The notes under the pieces are model-generated. The model did not search any database and had not been told where the DNA came from. It was given only the letters and a program-made list of their open reading frames with translations. Positions 9,164 through 20,386 of a stretch of 64,000 nucleotides of DNA are shown here, piece by piece. Both the position numbers and the translations under genes were made by a program. This stretch comes from Bacteroidales bacterium (GTDB taxonomy: Bacteria > Bacteroidota > Bacteroidia > Bacteroidales > UBA4181): NCBI GenBank assembly GCA_017523725.1, contig JAFWVY010000032.1, positions 1-64,000 on the forward strand, read 5' to 3'. Position 1 is the first letter of the stretch; each line of letters begins with the position of its first letter.

Positions 9164-9763
9164 TTATTCCAGTTCGGGATGCAGCTGCATCTCGATGTAC
9201 TGGATGAGACCGTGGATGATTTTGATGTGTATTTCCTGTACGCGGTCCGACCAGGTGCTGCGCGGGGCGCGTAATTCCACGTCACAGACTTCGGCCAGCC
9301 GGCCGCCGGTTTTGCCGGTCAGGGCCACGACCTGCATGCCTTTTTCGTGTGCGGATTGTACAGCCTTCAGTACGTTGGCCGAATTGCCGCTGGTGCTGAT
9401 GGCCAGCAGGACATCACCGGTTTTCCCGAAGGCGTCGATATAACGCGAAAAGATATACTCGTAGCCGTAATCGTTGGCCGTACAGGTGATATGCGACGGA
9501 TCACTGATGGCTATGGCCGGCAGAGCTGCCCGGTCGCGCCGGAACCGTCCGGTAAGTTCTTCGGCGAAATGCATGGCATCGCACATCGACCCTCCATTGC
9601 CGCACGAAAAAATCCGCCCGCCACCACGGATGGCTGCGACCATCAGGTCGCCTGCTTTTTCGAAGGCCGCAAAGTTGTTGTCGTCGTCGATGAACTGCTG
9701 GAGAAGCCGTGCTGCTTCTTCGAACTGTGTTTTGATGGTTGCCGTCTGTGAATTCATGCGCAT
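9164..9763 (-). CDS. gmhA: phosphoheptose isomerase (sedoheptulose-7-phosphate isomerase)
   Basis: A 199-residue single SIS-domain protein. Motifs CGNGGSMCDAMHFAEELTGRF, AISTSGNSANV and the C-terminal RVQEIHIKIIHGLIQ match GmhA closely. The enzyme converts sedoheptulose 7-phosphate to D-glycero-D-manno-heptose 7-phosphate, the first step towards the heptose of lipopolysaccharide inner core. The active-site Glu (EELTGRF) and His (IHIKIIH) are present. A second ATG two codons downstream is an alternative start. A tRNA-Arg gene ends only 9 bases upstream, so gmhA is probably expressed from the same transcript as galE, manC and that tRNA. Confidence 0.92.
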   Translation of the reverse strand: MRMNSQTATIKTQFEEAARLLQQFIDDDNNFAAFEKAGDLMVAAIRGGGRIFSCGNGGSMCDAMHFAEELTGRFRRDRAALPAIAISDPSHITCTANDYGYEYIFSRYIDAFGKTGDVLLAISTSGNSANVLKAVQSAHEKGMQVVALTGKTGGRLAEVCDVELRAPRSTWSDRVQEIHIKIIHGLIQYIEMQLHPELE

Positions 9764-9772
9764 TTTTCTTAG

Positions 9773-9844
9773 TAGCCCCGCCGAGACTCGAACTCGAATC
9801 TAAAGTTTAGGAAACTTTCGTTCTATCCCTTGAACTACGGGGCC
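9773..9844 (-). tRNA. tRNA-Arg (anticodon CCU)
   Basis: A complete 72-nt cloverleaf on the minus strand: acceptor GGCCCCG/CGGGGCT (one G-U pair at the end) with discriminator A, D arm GTTC/GAAC, anticodon stem AAAGT/ACTTT with loop TTCCTAA giving anticodon CCT, a 4-nt variable loop, and T arm TCGAG-TTCGAGT-CTCGG. The CCA end is not encoded. It reads AGG codons. It lies 6 bases after manC and 9 bases before gmhA. Confidence 0.95.
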
Positions 9845-9850
9845 GTCCTT

Positions 9851-10945
9851 TTAGATAAATCTATCTCCGTTCTTCAGTTTGATTTCGTTGACAAAGTCTT
9901 TGATACGCTGTTCCTCCTGCTTGCGGCAGATGAGCAGCACGTCGTCGGAAAGCACGACGATGGCATCTTCGAGGCCCTGTATGACCGCCATTTGGTGGTC
10001 GGATACGTGAACCAGACAGTTGGAAGTGTCATAGAGAAAAGCATGGTGTCCCACGACGGCGTTGCCGTGTTCATCCTGTGGCAGGTTGGCATACAGCGAC
10101 CCCCAGGTGCCGATGTCAGACCATCCGAAGTCGGCCGGCAGGACATAGACGTTGTCTGCTTTCTCCATGATGGCGTAATCGATGGAGATGCTCTTGCTCC
10201 GTTCGTAGATGGCCAGCACCGTGGCGGCTTCGTCCGGTGTGCCGAAGCGGTCGGCGTTCTCCTGGAACTGCGCGTAAACATCGGGCATGTAAAAACGGAA
10301 AGCCATTTGAATGGCGGACAGAGACCAGAAGAACATGCCGGAGTTCCATAGGAAATCGCCCGAGCGCAGGAACGTTTCCGCCATCTTCAGGTCGGGTTTT
10401 TCCGTGAAGGTCTTCACGGCCTTGATGTCCGGAAACTGCGCGGCGGTCTTGCGCCGGTTGAACTGGATGTAGCCGTAGCCGGTATCTGGCCGGCTGGGTG
10501 TGATGCCGATGGTGAGCAACGCCTCTTCCTGGGCCGTGAAGGCCAGTCCGCGGCGGATGGTGTCGAGAAAAACCTTTTCATCGCGGACCAGATGGTCGGC
10601 GGGTGTGACAACGATGTTGGCAGAAGGGTTTTCCTTGCTAATGCGCTGGCAGGCGTAAGCGATGCAGAGCGCTGTGTTGCGGCGCAGGGGCTCCAGCAGT
10701 ACATGGTCCGGTTTGATACCCAGGCAGGCCAGCGTGATGTTTTTGTAATCGGCGTTGGTGATGACGTAAATGTTTTTTTTCGGCACCACTTTGGCGAATC
10801 GCGAGAAAGTCTGCTGGAGCAGTGAGGTGCCGACGCCCAGGATGTCCAGGAACTGTTTGGGATGCGCGGTACGGCTCAGCGGCCAGAATCGGCTGCCGAT
10901 GCCGCCGGCCATGATGACACAATAGTTGTTCTTGTTCAATGCCAT
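9851..10945 (-). CDS. manC: mannose-1-phosphate guanylyltransferase
   Basis: A 364-residue nucleotidyltransferase with the pyrophosphorylase signature VIMAGGIGSRFWPLSRT at the N-terminus, the sugar-binding region VVTPADHLVRDE, and FTEKPD and NSGMFFW motifs. It makes GDP-mannose from GTP and mannose 1-phosphate, a precursor for GDP-fucose and for surface polysaccharides. It lacks the C-terminal isomerase domain of bifunctional ManC/AlgA proteins, so it is the short single-function form. galE ends 9 bases upstream and tRNA-Arg begins 6 bases downstream on the same strand. Confidence 0.9.
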   Translation of the reverse strand: MALNKNNYCVIMAGGIGSRFWPLSRTAHPKQFLDILGVGTSLLQQTFSRFAKVVPKKNIYVITNADYKNITLACLGIKPDHVLLEPLRRNTALCIAYACQRISKENPSANIVVTPADHLVRDEKVFLDTIRRGLAFTAQEEALLTIGITPSRPDTGYGYIQFNRRKTAAQFPDIKAVKTFTEKPDLKMAETFLRSGDFLWNSGMFFWSLSAIQMAFRFYMPDVYAQFQENADRFGTPDEAATVLAIYERSKSISIDYAIMEKADNVYVLPADFGWSDIGTWGSLYANLPQDEHGNAVVGHHAFLYDTSNCLVHVSDHQMAVIQGLEDAIVVLSDDVLLICRKQEEQRIKDFVNEIKLKNGDRFI

Positions 10946-10954
10946 GACGGTCGG

Positions 10955-11995
10955 TTATTTGCGTTCGGGATGCAGTTGCTGGTAATGCTGTTCCCATTTC
11001 CAGGCAGACAGCATGGTCTCGTCCAGGGAACTTTCGGCGGTCCAGCCCAATTCCTGGTTGGCGTAGGTCGGGTCTGCCCAGACCTGCTCGGTATCTCCCG
11101 GCCGTCTTCCGGTAATTTTATAGTTGAGTTTGCGTCCCGATACACGCTCGAACGACTGGATCATTTCCAGAACCGACACGCCGCGTCCCGTCCCCAGATT
11201 GAAGATCTCGAAGTTTGCCTTGCTCTTGTGCCGGAGCATGCGCTCAATGGCAATGACGTGCGCCTTGGCCAGGTCCACCACGTTGATGTAGTCGCGGATG
11301 TTGGTGCCGTCGGGCGTGTTGTAGTCGTTGCCGAAGACATTCAGGCACGGCCGGAGTCCGATGCCGGTCTGGGTAATGAACGGCACGAGGTTGTTCGGGA
11401 CGCCGATGGGCAGTTCGCCGATGCAGGCCGACGGATGGGCGCCGATCGGGTTGAAATAGCGCAGGGCGATGGCCGCCAGACCTTCGTTCGCCTTGACGGT
11501 GTCGCGCAGGATGGCCTCGCAGATCTGCTTGGTATTGCCATAGGGCGACGTGGCCGGCTTGATAGGGGCCTGCTCGGTGACCGGCAGCACATCGGGCTGA
11601 CCATAGACCGTGCAGGACGACGAGAAGACGATGTACGGGATATGGTACTGCAGCATGCCGTCCAGCAGGTTCATCAGCGAATTGAGATTGTTGCGGTAAT
11701 ACATCAGCGGTTTCTGGGTCGATTCGCCTACGGCCTTGCATGCCGCAAAGTGAATGACGGCGCGGATGTCCGTGTACTGCTCAAAGAACGCCTGCAGCCG
11801 CGCTCTGTCGCAGATGTCGAACTGCGCAAACGCCGGCCGTACGCCGGTGATGGCCTCGATGCCGTCCAGCGTGTCGATGTATGAATTCGAAAGGTTGTCT
11901 ATGATGACGACCTCAAACCCCTTCTGAATGAGTTCTACTGCGGTGTGTGAGCCGATGTAGCCCGTTCCGCCCGTTACCAGAATTCTGTCTGCCAT
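10955..11995 (-). CDS. galE: UDP-glucose 4-epimerase
   Basis: A 346-residue extended short-chain dehydrogenase. It has the NAD-binding motif VTGGTGYIGSHT at the N-terminus, the SSSCTVYG segment and the catalytic Tyr-Lys pair in SPYGNTK. GalE interconverts UDP-glucose and UDP-galactose and feeds both galactose use and envelope polysaccharides. The frame is open nine codons further upstream, but the ATG at 11995 starts directly before the Rossmann fold, and a -7 box overlaps the longer version's first codons, so the shorter form is preferred. It leads the galE-manC-tRNA-gmhA stretch. Confidence 0.92.
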   Translation of the reverse strand: MADRILVTGGTGYIGSHTAVELIQKGFEVVIIDNLSNSYIDTLDGIEAITGVRPAFAQFDICDRARLQAFFEQYTDIRAVIHFAACKAVGESTQKPLMYYRNNLNSLMNLLDGMLQYHIPYIVFSSSCTVYGQPDVLPVTEQAPIKPATSPYGNTKQICEAILRDTVKANEGLAAIALRYFNPIGAHPSACIGELPIGVPNNLVPFITQTGIGLRPCLNVFGNDYNTPDGTNIRDYINVVDLAKAHVIAIERMLRHKSKANFEIFNLGTGRGVSVLEMIQSFERVSGRKLNYKITGRRPGDTEQVWADPTYANQELGWTAESSLDETMLSAWKWEQHYQQLHPERK

Positions 11996-12019
11996 AAGAT
12001 ATCCAAATTGCCTCAGCCG

Positions 12020-12027
12020 CAAAAATA
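12020..12027 (-). promoter_or_regulatory. predicted -7 box for galE
   Basis: TATTTTTG on the minus strand, 24 bases upstream of the galE start at 11995. A weak -33 candidate (TTGG) lies 18 bases further up. The rest of the 123-base gap between galE and the M16 gene shows nothing clear. Confidence 0.5.
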
Positions 12028-12118
12028 CGAATTATATTGACTTGACCAACGAAGTATTCCAGACTGCCTTGCGATAGTTCTGTCACCGGGTGGCGTGATC
12101 TCCGGCGATGGTGTCGGT

Positions 12119-13339
12119 TTACCGGTAGACGAGCATGGTCAGACGTTCGGGAGCCCAGATTTCATTGGCAGTTTCCAAAAGTTCAGATGCCGTGATCCGG
12201 CCGATGTGCAGGCAGGTTTCGGCCAACGGGGTTACTTTGTTGTAAACCATGTAATTCTTGCCTATGGTCAGCATCAGGTTCTCGTAGCTGTCGGCCGAAA
12301 TGGCCATTTGTCCGATGAGTTGACGCCTTGCCCGGTGGAGCTGCATCGTTCCCAGGCGGACCGTGCATATTCTTTCCAGTTCCTTGCGAACGATGTCCAT
12401 GCACTGGTCGAGGTTGTTTTTTTCGGCACTGAAATAGATGGAGGTGACTCCGGTGTCGGTATAGGGTGTATATGCGGCTTCGGCTGTGTAGGACAAGCCT
12501 TGGTGCTCGCGCAGTGCCAGATTGAGCCGTGTATTCATGCCGGGTCCGCCGAACAGGTTGCAGAGCAGGGCGAGGACAAGCCGTCTGGGGTGGTAGCAGT
12601 CATAGCCGGGCGCTCCGATACAACAGTGGGCCTGATGGATGCGTTTCCGGACTTCCTGATGTTCCGGCATATAGGTGACCGGCGGTCGCAGCAAACTGTC
12701 TGTCAGATGTCCGGGGATGTGCCCGAAGTACTTTTCGCACCATTTCACCAGCCTTTCGAAGGAGACGCCTCCTACGGACGCAATGACCATCCGGTCGGTA
12801 AAATAGTGTCCGGATACGAACTGTTCCATCTGTTCCGCCGTGAGGCGGCGGATGTCTGCCGCCCGTCCGAGGATGGGATGGGCCAACGGGTGTGTCCCGA
12901 ACAACTGCGCGTCGAAATCGTCAAAGATGTTTTCAGAAGGTACGTCGCGGTAGGAATTGATTTCATCGATGACGACCTCCTTTTCTTTTTCCACGTCCTG
13001 TGCCCGGAAGTCCCGGTTGAATACCAGGTCGGCAATCAGTTCGAGCGCCCGCTCGTAATGCATCAGCATGAACGAGGCATGGAGGCATGTCTCCTCCTTG
13101 GTCGTGTACGCGTTGAGATCGCCGCCCACATCTTCCATGCGGCTGATGATCTGATAGGTGTTGCGTTTGTGTGTATGCTTGAAGAAGATATGCTCGGCAA
13201 AATGAGCCATGCCGGCCTCCCGGTCTGTCTCGTCGCGCGAACCGGTCTGGATGAAGAATCCGATATGCGCCACAGGGGCCGTGATCTGGGCATGGACAAT
13301 CCGGATGCCGTTACGCAGCGTACGGGTGAAGCATTCCAT
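12119..13339 (-). CDS. M16 family zinc metallopeptidase
   Basis: A 406-residue single-unit insulinase-family protein. The inverted zinc motif HFAEH is at about residue 46-50 in MAHFAEHIFFKHT, followed by the conserved DVGGDLNAYTTKEET stretch and the downstream Glu ligand. The C-terminal inactive M16 domain carries the usual GGPGMNTRL segment. Members of this size resemble processing peptidases and bacterial PqqF-like proteins; the substrate here is unknown. No signal peptide is visible, suggesting a cytoplasmic location. It begins 1 base after the stop of the DEDDh exonuclease gene, so it is co-transcribed with dnaN and that gene. Confidence 0.88.
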   Translation of the reverse strand: MECFTRTLRNGIRIVHAQITAPVAHIGFFIQTGSRDETDREAGMAHFAEHIFFKHTHKRNTYQIISRMEDVGGDLNAYTTKEETCLHASFMLMHYERALELIADLVFNRDFRAQDVEKEKEVVIDEINSYRDVPSENIFDDFDAQLFGTHPLAHPILGRAADIRRLTAEQMEQFVSGHYFTDRMVIASVGGVSFERLVKWCEKYFGHIPGHLTDSLLRPPVTYMPEHQEVRKRIHQAHCCIGAPGYDCYHPRRLVLALLCNLFGGPGMNTRLNLALREHQGLSYTAEAAYTPYTDTGVTSIYFSAEKNNLDQCMDIVRKELERICTVRLGTMQLHRARRQLIGQMAISADSYENLMLTIGKNYMVYNKVTPLAETCLHIGRITASELLETANEIWAPERLTMLVYR

Positions 13340-13340
13340 G

Positions 13341-14111
13341 CTATTCGTGAGCCATGCGCAATTTAATGGCTGTCAATACTTTCTTGGTATATAACGGGAA
13401 GTCGCAGTTCATCATCCATGCATAGTACGACGGATCCTTGCGCAGGACCTCTGTGACGAGTTGTCCTTTGTATTTGCCGAAGTTGAACACTTCCTGATGG
13501 GCGCCGTTGTAGATAATCCGGCCGACTAGGTCTACGTTGTTGGTCTGGGCGGAAAATGCGGACAGACTGTCGATGTCGTTCTGGAGTACCTGGCTGTATC
13601 TGTCGAGTTGCGCCTTGAGTACCTCGTAGGTGGCACGGGTGTCGGCTTCCGAAGAATGGGCATTCTCAAGATCGCGGTCGCAGTAGAACTTGTAGGCCGC
13701 GCTCAGCGTGCGCTGTTCCATCTTGTGGAAGATGACCTGCACGTCGACAAACTTGCGTTTGCGCAGATCGAAATCCACATCCGCCCGAAGAAACTCCTCG
13801 GCCAGCAGCGGCAGGTCGAACTTGTTGGAGTTGTATCCGCCAATGTCGGCACCTTCGAAGATGTGTACGATATCGGCCGCCACCTGCTTGAAGGTCGGCG
13901 CATCGCGTACGTCGTCGTCGCTGATGCCGTGGATGCGTGTGGCCTCCGGCGGAATGGGAATGGTCGGGTTGATGCGGAGTGTCTTCGTGTCCTCATGTCC
14001 GTCGGGATATACTTTAATGTAGGATATCTCGACGATGCGGTCGGTGGAGATGTTGATCCCGGTCGTTTCGAGGTCGAAAAAGACGATGGGATTCTTCAGG
14101 TTCAGATTCAT
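13341..14111 (-). CDS. 3'-5' exonuclease, DnaQ-like (DEDDh), with ExoX-like C-terminal domain
   Basis: A 256-residue protein. ExoI motif FFDLETTG at residues 11-18, ExoII in GYNSNKFDLPLL, and ExoIII with His and Asp in AHSSEADTRA give the complete DEDDh set of metal-binding residues. The C-terminal ~60 residues (FGKYKGQLVTEVLRKDPSYYAWMM) match the small domain found at the end of ExoX-like proteins. It could serve as a proofreading subunit or as a repair exonuclease. The gene starts 9 bases after dnaN, so it is made together with the sliding clamp, which fits a replication or mismatch-repair role. Confidence 0.88.
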   Translation of the reverse strand: MNLNLKNPIVFFDLETTGINISTDRIVEISYIKVYPDGHEDTKTLRINPTIPIPPEATRIHGISDDDVRDAPTFKQVAADIVHIFEGADIGGYNSNKFDLPLLAEEFLRADVDFDLRKRKFVDVQVIFHKMEQRTLSAAYKFYCDRDLENAHSSEADTRATYEVLKAQLDRYSQVLQNDIDSLSAFSAQTNNVDLVGRIIYNGAHQEVFNFGKYKGQLVTEVLRKDPSYYAWMMNCDFPLYTKKVLTAIKLRMAHE

Positions 14112-14120
14112 GGCGGGAAA

Positions 14121-15263
14121 TTAAACTTTCATGGGCATCAGCAGCATCAGCACATCCTCGGCCTGGTCTTCGGCCGTGCCGACCGGTACGATCAGACCCG
14201 GACGGGACGGGTCTGACAGCTGCATCTGTACTTCCGTCGAGGTCAGGCTGGAAAGGATGCCGATGAGATATTCCGACTTGAATCCGATCTCCATGTCCTG
14301 CCCCTCGTACTGGCATTTGAGATTTTCCTTGCTGCGTGTGGCCATGTCGGTGTCCTGGGACCCCAGGGTAATCTGGTTGCCGCTGAGAGAGAGCGTGACC
14401 AGCAGGGTGCTCTGTGCCGCGAAAACCTGGGCGCGGGACAGCGAGGTCAGGAACGCCTGGCGGTTGACGGTGACCACGTTGGGATTGTACTGCGGAATGA
14501 CCGAATTGTAATTGGGGAACCGGCCGGCGATGAGACGGCAGATCAACGTGTATTCGTCGAAGCGGAACATGGCGTTCTTGTCGTCGAACGATACCTGTAC
14601 CTTCGATGATGTCCGCGTCAGCATGTTCTTGAGCAGTCCCGCCGGTCTTTTGTGGATGATGAACGAGCCGGACCCCGGTACGCTTTCGTTTTCGGGCAGA
14701 TGGTAGCGGTAACGGACCAGTTTGTGCGCGTCGGACGACACGAAGGTGATGGTCTGTCCGTCGAATTCCATCAGAATGCCGCTCATGACCGGACGGTACT
14801 CGTCCTCGCCGGTGGCGAAGAGGGTGGAGGCAAAGGCACTGATGAAAATGCCGGCGTCCATTTCGAAGGATACCAGAAGGTCTTCCCGCAATTCGGGATC
14901 GGTCGGGAAGATCTGTCCGTCCTGGCCGGTGAAGGTGTACTGTCCGTTTTCGGAATAGACGGTGATGTTGCGGGACTCCTCGTCGACGTCGAAGGTGAGC
15001 GGCTGCTCGGATCCGGAGAACGTGGAGAGCATGTCCAGAATGAACTTGGCAGGCACTGCGACCGACCCTTCCTGCGATGCGGAGGAGAGATCCAGCACGG
15101 CCGATGCGCTCGTATCCGGCCCTGTGGCGCGCATGGTCAGCCGGTTGCCTTGCAAGGTGAGCAGGATATGGCTCTGGATGGGGTTCTGCGGTTTGCTGAC
15201 AATGACCTTGCTGATGGCCTGCATGTGGACCAACAGGTCTGAGTTGGATACGACGAATTTCAT
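14121..15263 (-). CDS. dnaN: DNA polymerase III beta subunit (sliding clamp)
   Basis: A 380-residue protein with the three-domain clamp layout and the usual length. It starts MKFVVSNSDLLVHMQAISKV and ends with LLMPMKV, close to the classical clamp ending. The clamp encircles DNA and holds polymerases and repair proteins on it. No dnaA is nearby, so this is not an obvious replication origin. It opens a tight three-gene unit with the exonuclease and the M16 peptidase and has its own -7 box; a possible ychF terminator separates it from the upstream gene. Confidence 0.93.
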   Translation of the reverse strand: MKFVVSNSDLLVHMQAISKVIVSKPQNPIQSHILLTLQGNRLTMRATGPDTSASAVLDLSSASQEGSVAVPAKFILDMLSTFSGSEQPLTFDVDEESRNITVYSENGQYTFTGQDGQIFPTDPELREDLLVSFEMDAGIFISAFASTLFATGEDEYRPVMSGILMEFDGQTITFVSSDAHKLVRYRYHLPENESVPGSGSFIIHKRPAGLLKNMLTRTSSKVQVSFDDKNAMFRFDEYTLICRLIAGRFPNYNSVIPQYNPNVVTVNRQAFLTSLSRAQVFAAQSTLLVTLSLSGNQITLGSQDTDMATRSKENLKCQYEGQDMEIGFKSEYLIGILSSLTSTEVQMQLSDPSRPGLIVPVGTAEDQAEDVLMLLMPMKV

Positions 15264-15309
15264 GTTATCAGTATGTTAAGTAAAATGGACTGAAAAAGAA
15301 TATACAAAC

Positions 15310-15317
15310 CAAAAGTA
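15310..15317 (-). promoter_or_regulatory. predicted -7 box for dnaN
   Basis: TACTTTTG on the minus strand, 46 bases upstream of dnaN. It lies just downstream of a hairpin that may terminate ychF transcription, consistent with an independent promoter. Confidence 0.45.
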
Positions 15318-15321
15318 ACGG

Positions 15322-15373
15322 AAAAAACATCAGGTCCGTAAGGATTTTATGAATAGTTATTAACAACCTGATG
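15322..15373 (-). terminator. possible terminator of ychF
   Basis: On the minus strand CATCAGGT and ACCTGATG form an 8-bp perfect stem followed by six T. The loop is about 30 bases, unusually long for an intrinsic terminator, so this is tentative. Confidence 0.4.
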
Positions 15374-15389
15374 CCGGCGTCCGGCTGGC

Positions 15390-16490
15390 TCAGACATTGA
15401 ACCTGAAGTGCATGATATCCCCGTCCTGCACGACATAGTCCTTGCCTTCGGTGGCGATTTTTCCGGCGTCCCGGCAGGCAGCCTCGGAACGCAGCTGGAC
15501 ATAGTCCGCATATTTGATGACTTCAGCCCGGATGAACCCTTTCTCGAAATCGGAGTGGATGATGCCGGCCGCCTGGGGCGCCCGGGTGCCTTTGACGTAG
15601 GTCCACGCCCGGGTTTCATCGGGTCCGGTGGTGAAGTAGGTTTCCAGCCCCAGCAGCCGGTAGGCGGCGTGGATGAGCCGGTTGACGCCGGAATCCTCCA
15701 GCCCCAGTTCTTCCAGGAACATCTGGCGTTCCTCGAACGTATCCAGTTCAGCGATTTCGGCCTCGGACTGCGCCGAGATGACAAGCACTTCCGCCTGCTC
15801 GTCCCGGACGGCTTCCCGGACGGCCTCGGAATAGGCGTTGCCGGTTGCCGCGCTTTTTTCGTCCACGTTGCAGACATAGAGTACGGGTTTGGCGGTCAGG
15901 AGAAACAGGTCCCGGCAGAGTTTCTGGTCTTCCTTGCTTTCGAATTCAACCGTGCGGGCGGGCCGGCCCTGTTCCAGGACCTCTTTGTATCGCTGCATGA
16001 TTTCGCACAGTCTCCTGGCGTTCTTGTCGCCGGTCTGGGCCTGCTTCTGCATCTTGGCCAGCCGTGTCCCGATGGTCTCCAGATCCTTGATCTGCAGTTC
16101 GGCATCAATGATTTCCTTGTCCCGTACAGGGTCGACGGTGTTGTAAACGTGCGTCACATTGCCGTCGTCGAAACAGCGCAGCACATGGATGATGGCATCT
16201 GTTTCGCGGATGTTGGCCAGGAACTTGTTGCCCAGCCCTTCGCCGTGGCTCGCTCCCTGGACCAGGCCGGCGATGTCGACAATCTCAACCGTGGTGGGAA
16301 TCACCCGTGCGGGATGGTCGATGGCCGCCAGTTCCGTCAGCCGTTCGTCCGGCACGGTGATGACACCGACGTTGGGCTCGATGGTGCAGAACGGGAAGTT
16401 GGCGGCTTGCGCCTTAGCATTCGAGAGACAGTTGAAGAGTGTGGACTTGCCGATGTTGGGCAGTCCTACGATACCGCATTGGAGAGACAT
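15390..16490 (-). CDS. ychF: ribosome-associated ATPase/GTPase YchF (OLA1 family)
   Basis: A 366-residue Obg-family P-loop protein. The G1 motif GLPNIGKST is at residues 8-16. The coiled-coil insertion lies in the middle (~130-200) and the C-terminal TGS-type domain ends in VQDGDIMHFRFNV. YchF proteins bind ribosomes and prefer ATP over GTP because of a changed G4 motif (here NVDE). It follows ftsK with a 73-base gap on the same strand. No separate promoter is evident, so it may be read from the cysS-ispG-tyrS-ftsK transcript. Confidence 0.93.
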   Translation of the reverse strand: MSLQCGIVGLPNIGKSTLFNCLSNAKAQAANFPFCTIEPNVGVITVPDERLTELAAIDHPARVIPTTVEIVDIAGLVQGASHGEGLGNKFLANIRETDAIIHVLRCFDDGNVTHVYNTVDPVRDKEIIDAELQIKDLETIGTRLAKMQKQAQTGDKNARRLCEIMQRYKEVLEQGRPARTVEFESKEDQKLCRDLFLLTAKPVLYVCNVDEKSAATGNAYSEAVREAVRDEQAEVLVISAQSEAEIAELDTFEERQMFLEELGLEDSGVNRLIHAAYRLLGLETYFTTGPDETRAWTYVKGTRAPQAAGIIHSDFEKGFIRAEVIKYADYVQLRSEAACRDAGKIATEGKDYVVQDGDIMHFRFNV

Positions 16491-16563
16491 GGCTGTAAAT
16501 TAATGAGGTTTTCGTTGCAACCGGCATCGGCCGGGCGGATGATTCCGGGATGTTCCATCTTCG

Positions 16564-19080
<2,517 letters not shown>

Positions 19081-19081
19081 T

Positions 19082-20380
19082 CTACTGGTTTTTGAAGGTG
19101 ATGACGGAATAATTCTTCTTCCCTTTCTGGATCAGCAGATATTTACCGCGGATGAGGTCGTCTTTCCGGACGACGGCTGCGATGTCCGCAATGCGTTCTT
19201 TGTTGATGTATAAGCCGCCGCCTTCGATGGTCCTGCGGCTCTCACCCTTCGATGGAGAGATGGCGGTATGCACCGAGAGCAGGTCGATGACCGGCAGCCC
19301 GTCCTCTGCCAGTGAGGCGGGAACCTCGTAATGCGGAACGCCTTCGAAAACACTGAGGAATGTCTCTTCGTCCATGCCGGCCAGTTGTTCGGCCGTGCCG
19401 GCTCCGAAAAGCATCTGCGCAGCTGCAACAGCCGACTCGTAAGCTTCGGGAGAATGCACCATGCAGGTGATTTCGCGCGCCAAGGCCTTCTGCAGCGGCC
19501 GGAGGCCCGGATTTTCCCGCTGTTGCTGCGTGAGTTCCTCGATTTCCTCCCGGGTGAGGAAGGTGAAGATCTTGATGTATTTCTCTGCGTCTGCATCGCT
19601 GACATTCAGCCAGAACTGGTAGAATTTATAGGGAGAGGTGCGGGCCGGGTCGAGCCAGACATTGCCCGATTCGGTCTTGCCGAATTTGCCGCCGTCGGCT
19701 TTGGTGATGAGCGGGCAGGTCAGCGCGAACGCTTCGCCGCCGGCCTTGCGCCGGATGAGTTCCGTCCCGGTGGTGATGTTGCCCCACTGGTCGGAGCCGC
19801 CCATCTGCAGCCGGCAGTTCCGGGTGACATACAGGGTGTAGAAGTCGAATCCCTGGACCAGCTGGTAGGTGAATTCGGTGAACGACATGCCGTCGCGCGC
19901 TTCGCCCGAGAGCCGTTTCTTGACCGAATCCTTGGCCATCATGTAGTTGACGGTGATATGTTTGCCTACGTCACGGATGAAATCCAGAAACGACATGTCT
20001 TTCATCCAGGTGTAGTTGTTGACGAGTTCCGCGGCGTTCGGCGCGTCGGAATCGAAGTCCAGGAACTTGGCCAGTTGTTTCTTTATGCATTCCTGATTGT
20101 GGTGCAGTTCTTCCTCCGAAAGCAGGTTGCGCTCCTGCGATTTCATGGAAGGGTCGCCGATCATGCCGGTGGCACCGCCGATCAGCGCGATGGGTTTATG
20201 CCCGCAGCGTTGCAGATGCCGCAGCATCATGATGCCCACCAGATGCCCGATGTGCAGCGAATCAGCAGTCGGGTCGATGCCCACGTAAGCCGTGGCCATG
20301 CCCTGTTTCAGCATTTCGTCCGTGCCCGGCATGATGTCGTGGATCATGCCGCGCCATGTGAGTTCTTGTATGAAATCCAT
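19082..20380 (-). CDS. tyrS: tyrosine--tRNA ligase
   Basis: A 432-residue class I aminoacyl-tRNA synthetase. HIGH motif in SLHIGHL (~residue 41-46), a tRNA-Tyr-specific GGSDQWGN segment, a KMSKS-equivalent KFGKTESGN, and a C-terminal S4-type RNA-binding domain ([17 protein letters not shown]). It charges tRNA-Tyr in the cytoplasm. It starts 6 bases after ispG and ends 1 base before ftsK. Confidence 0.95.
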   Translation of the reverse strand: MDFIQELTWRGMIHDIMPGTDEMLKQGMATAYVGIDPTADSLHIGHLVGIMMLRHLQRCGHKPIALIGGATGMIGDPSMKSQERNLLSEEELHHNQECIKKQLAKFLDFDSDAPNAAELVNNYTWMKDMSFLDFIRDVGKHITVNYMMAKDSVKKRLSGEARDGMSFTEFTYQLVQGFDFYTLYVTRNCRLQMGGSDQWGNITTGTELIRRKAGGEAFALTCPLITKADGGKFGKTESGNVWLDPARTSPYKFYQFWLNVSDADAEKYIKIFTFLTREEIEELTQQQRENPGLRPLQKALAREITCMVHSPEAYESAVAAAQMLFGAGTAEQLAGMDEETFLSVFEGVPHYEVPASLAEDGLPVIDLLSVHTAISPSKGESRRTIEGGGLYINKERIADIAAVVRKDDLIRGKYLLIQKGKKNYSVITFKNQ

Positions 20381-20386
20381 GAATGT

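Noticed and set aside
9773-9844. tRNA-Arg as an integration site of a mobile element
   Set aside because: No integrase, no duplicated tRNA end and no foreign-looking genes on either side; the flanking genes are ordinary envelope-sugar genes.
14121-15263. Replication origin near dnaN
   Set aside because: No dnaA, no DnaA-box cluster noticed, and recF is 20 kb away in a different context; dnaN alone does not mark an origin in Bacteroidota.
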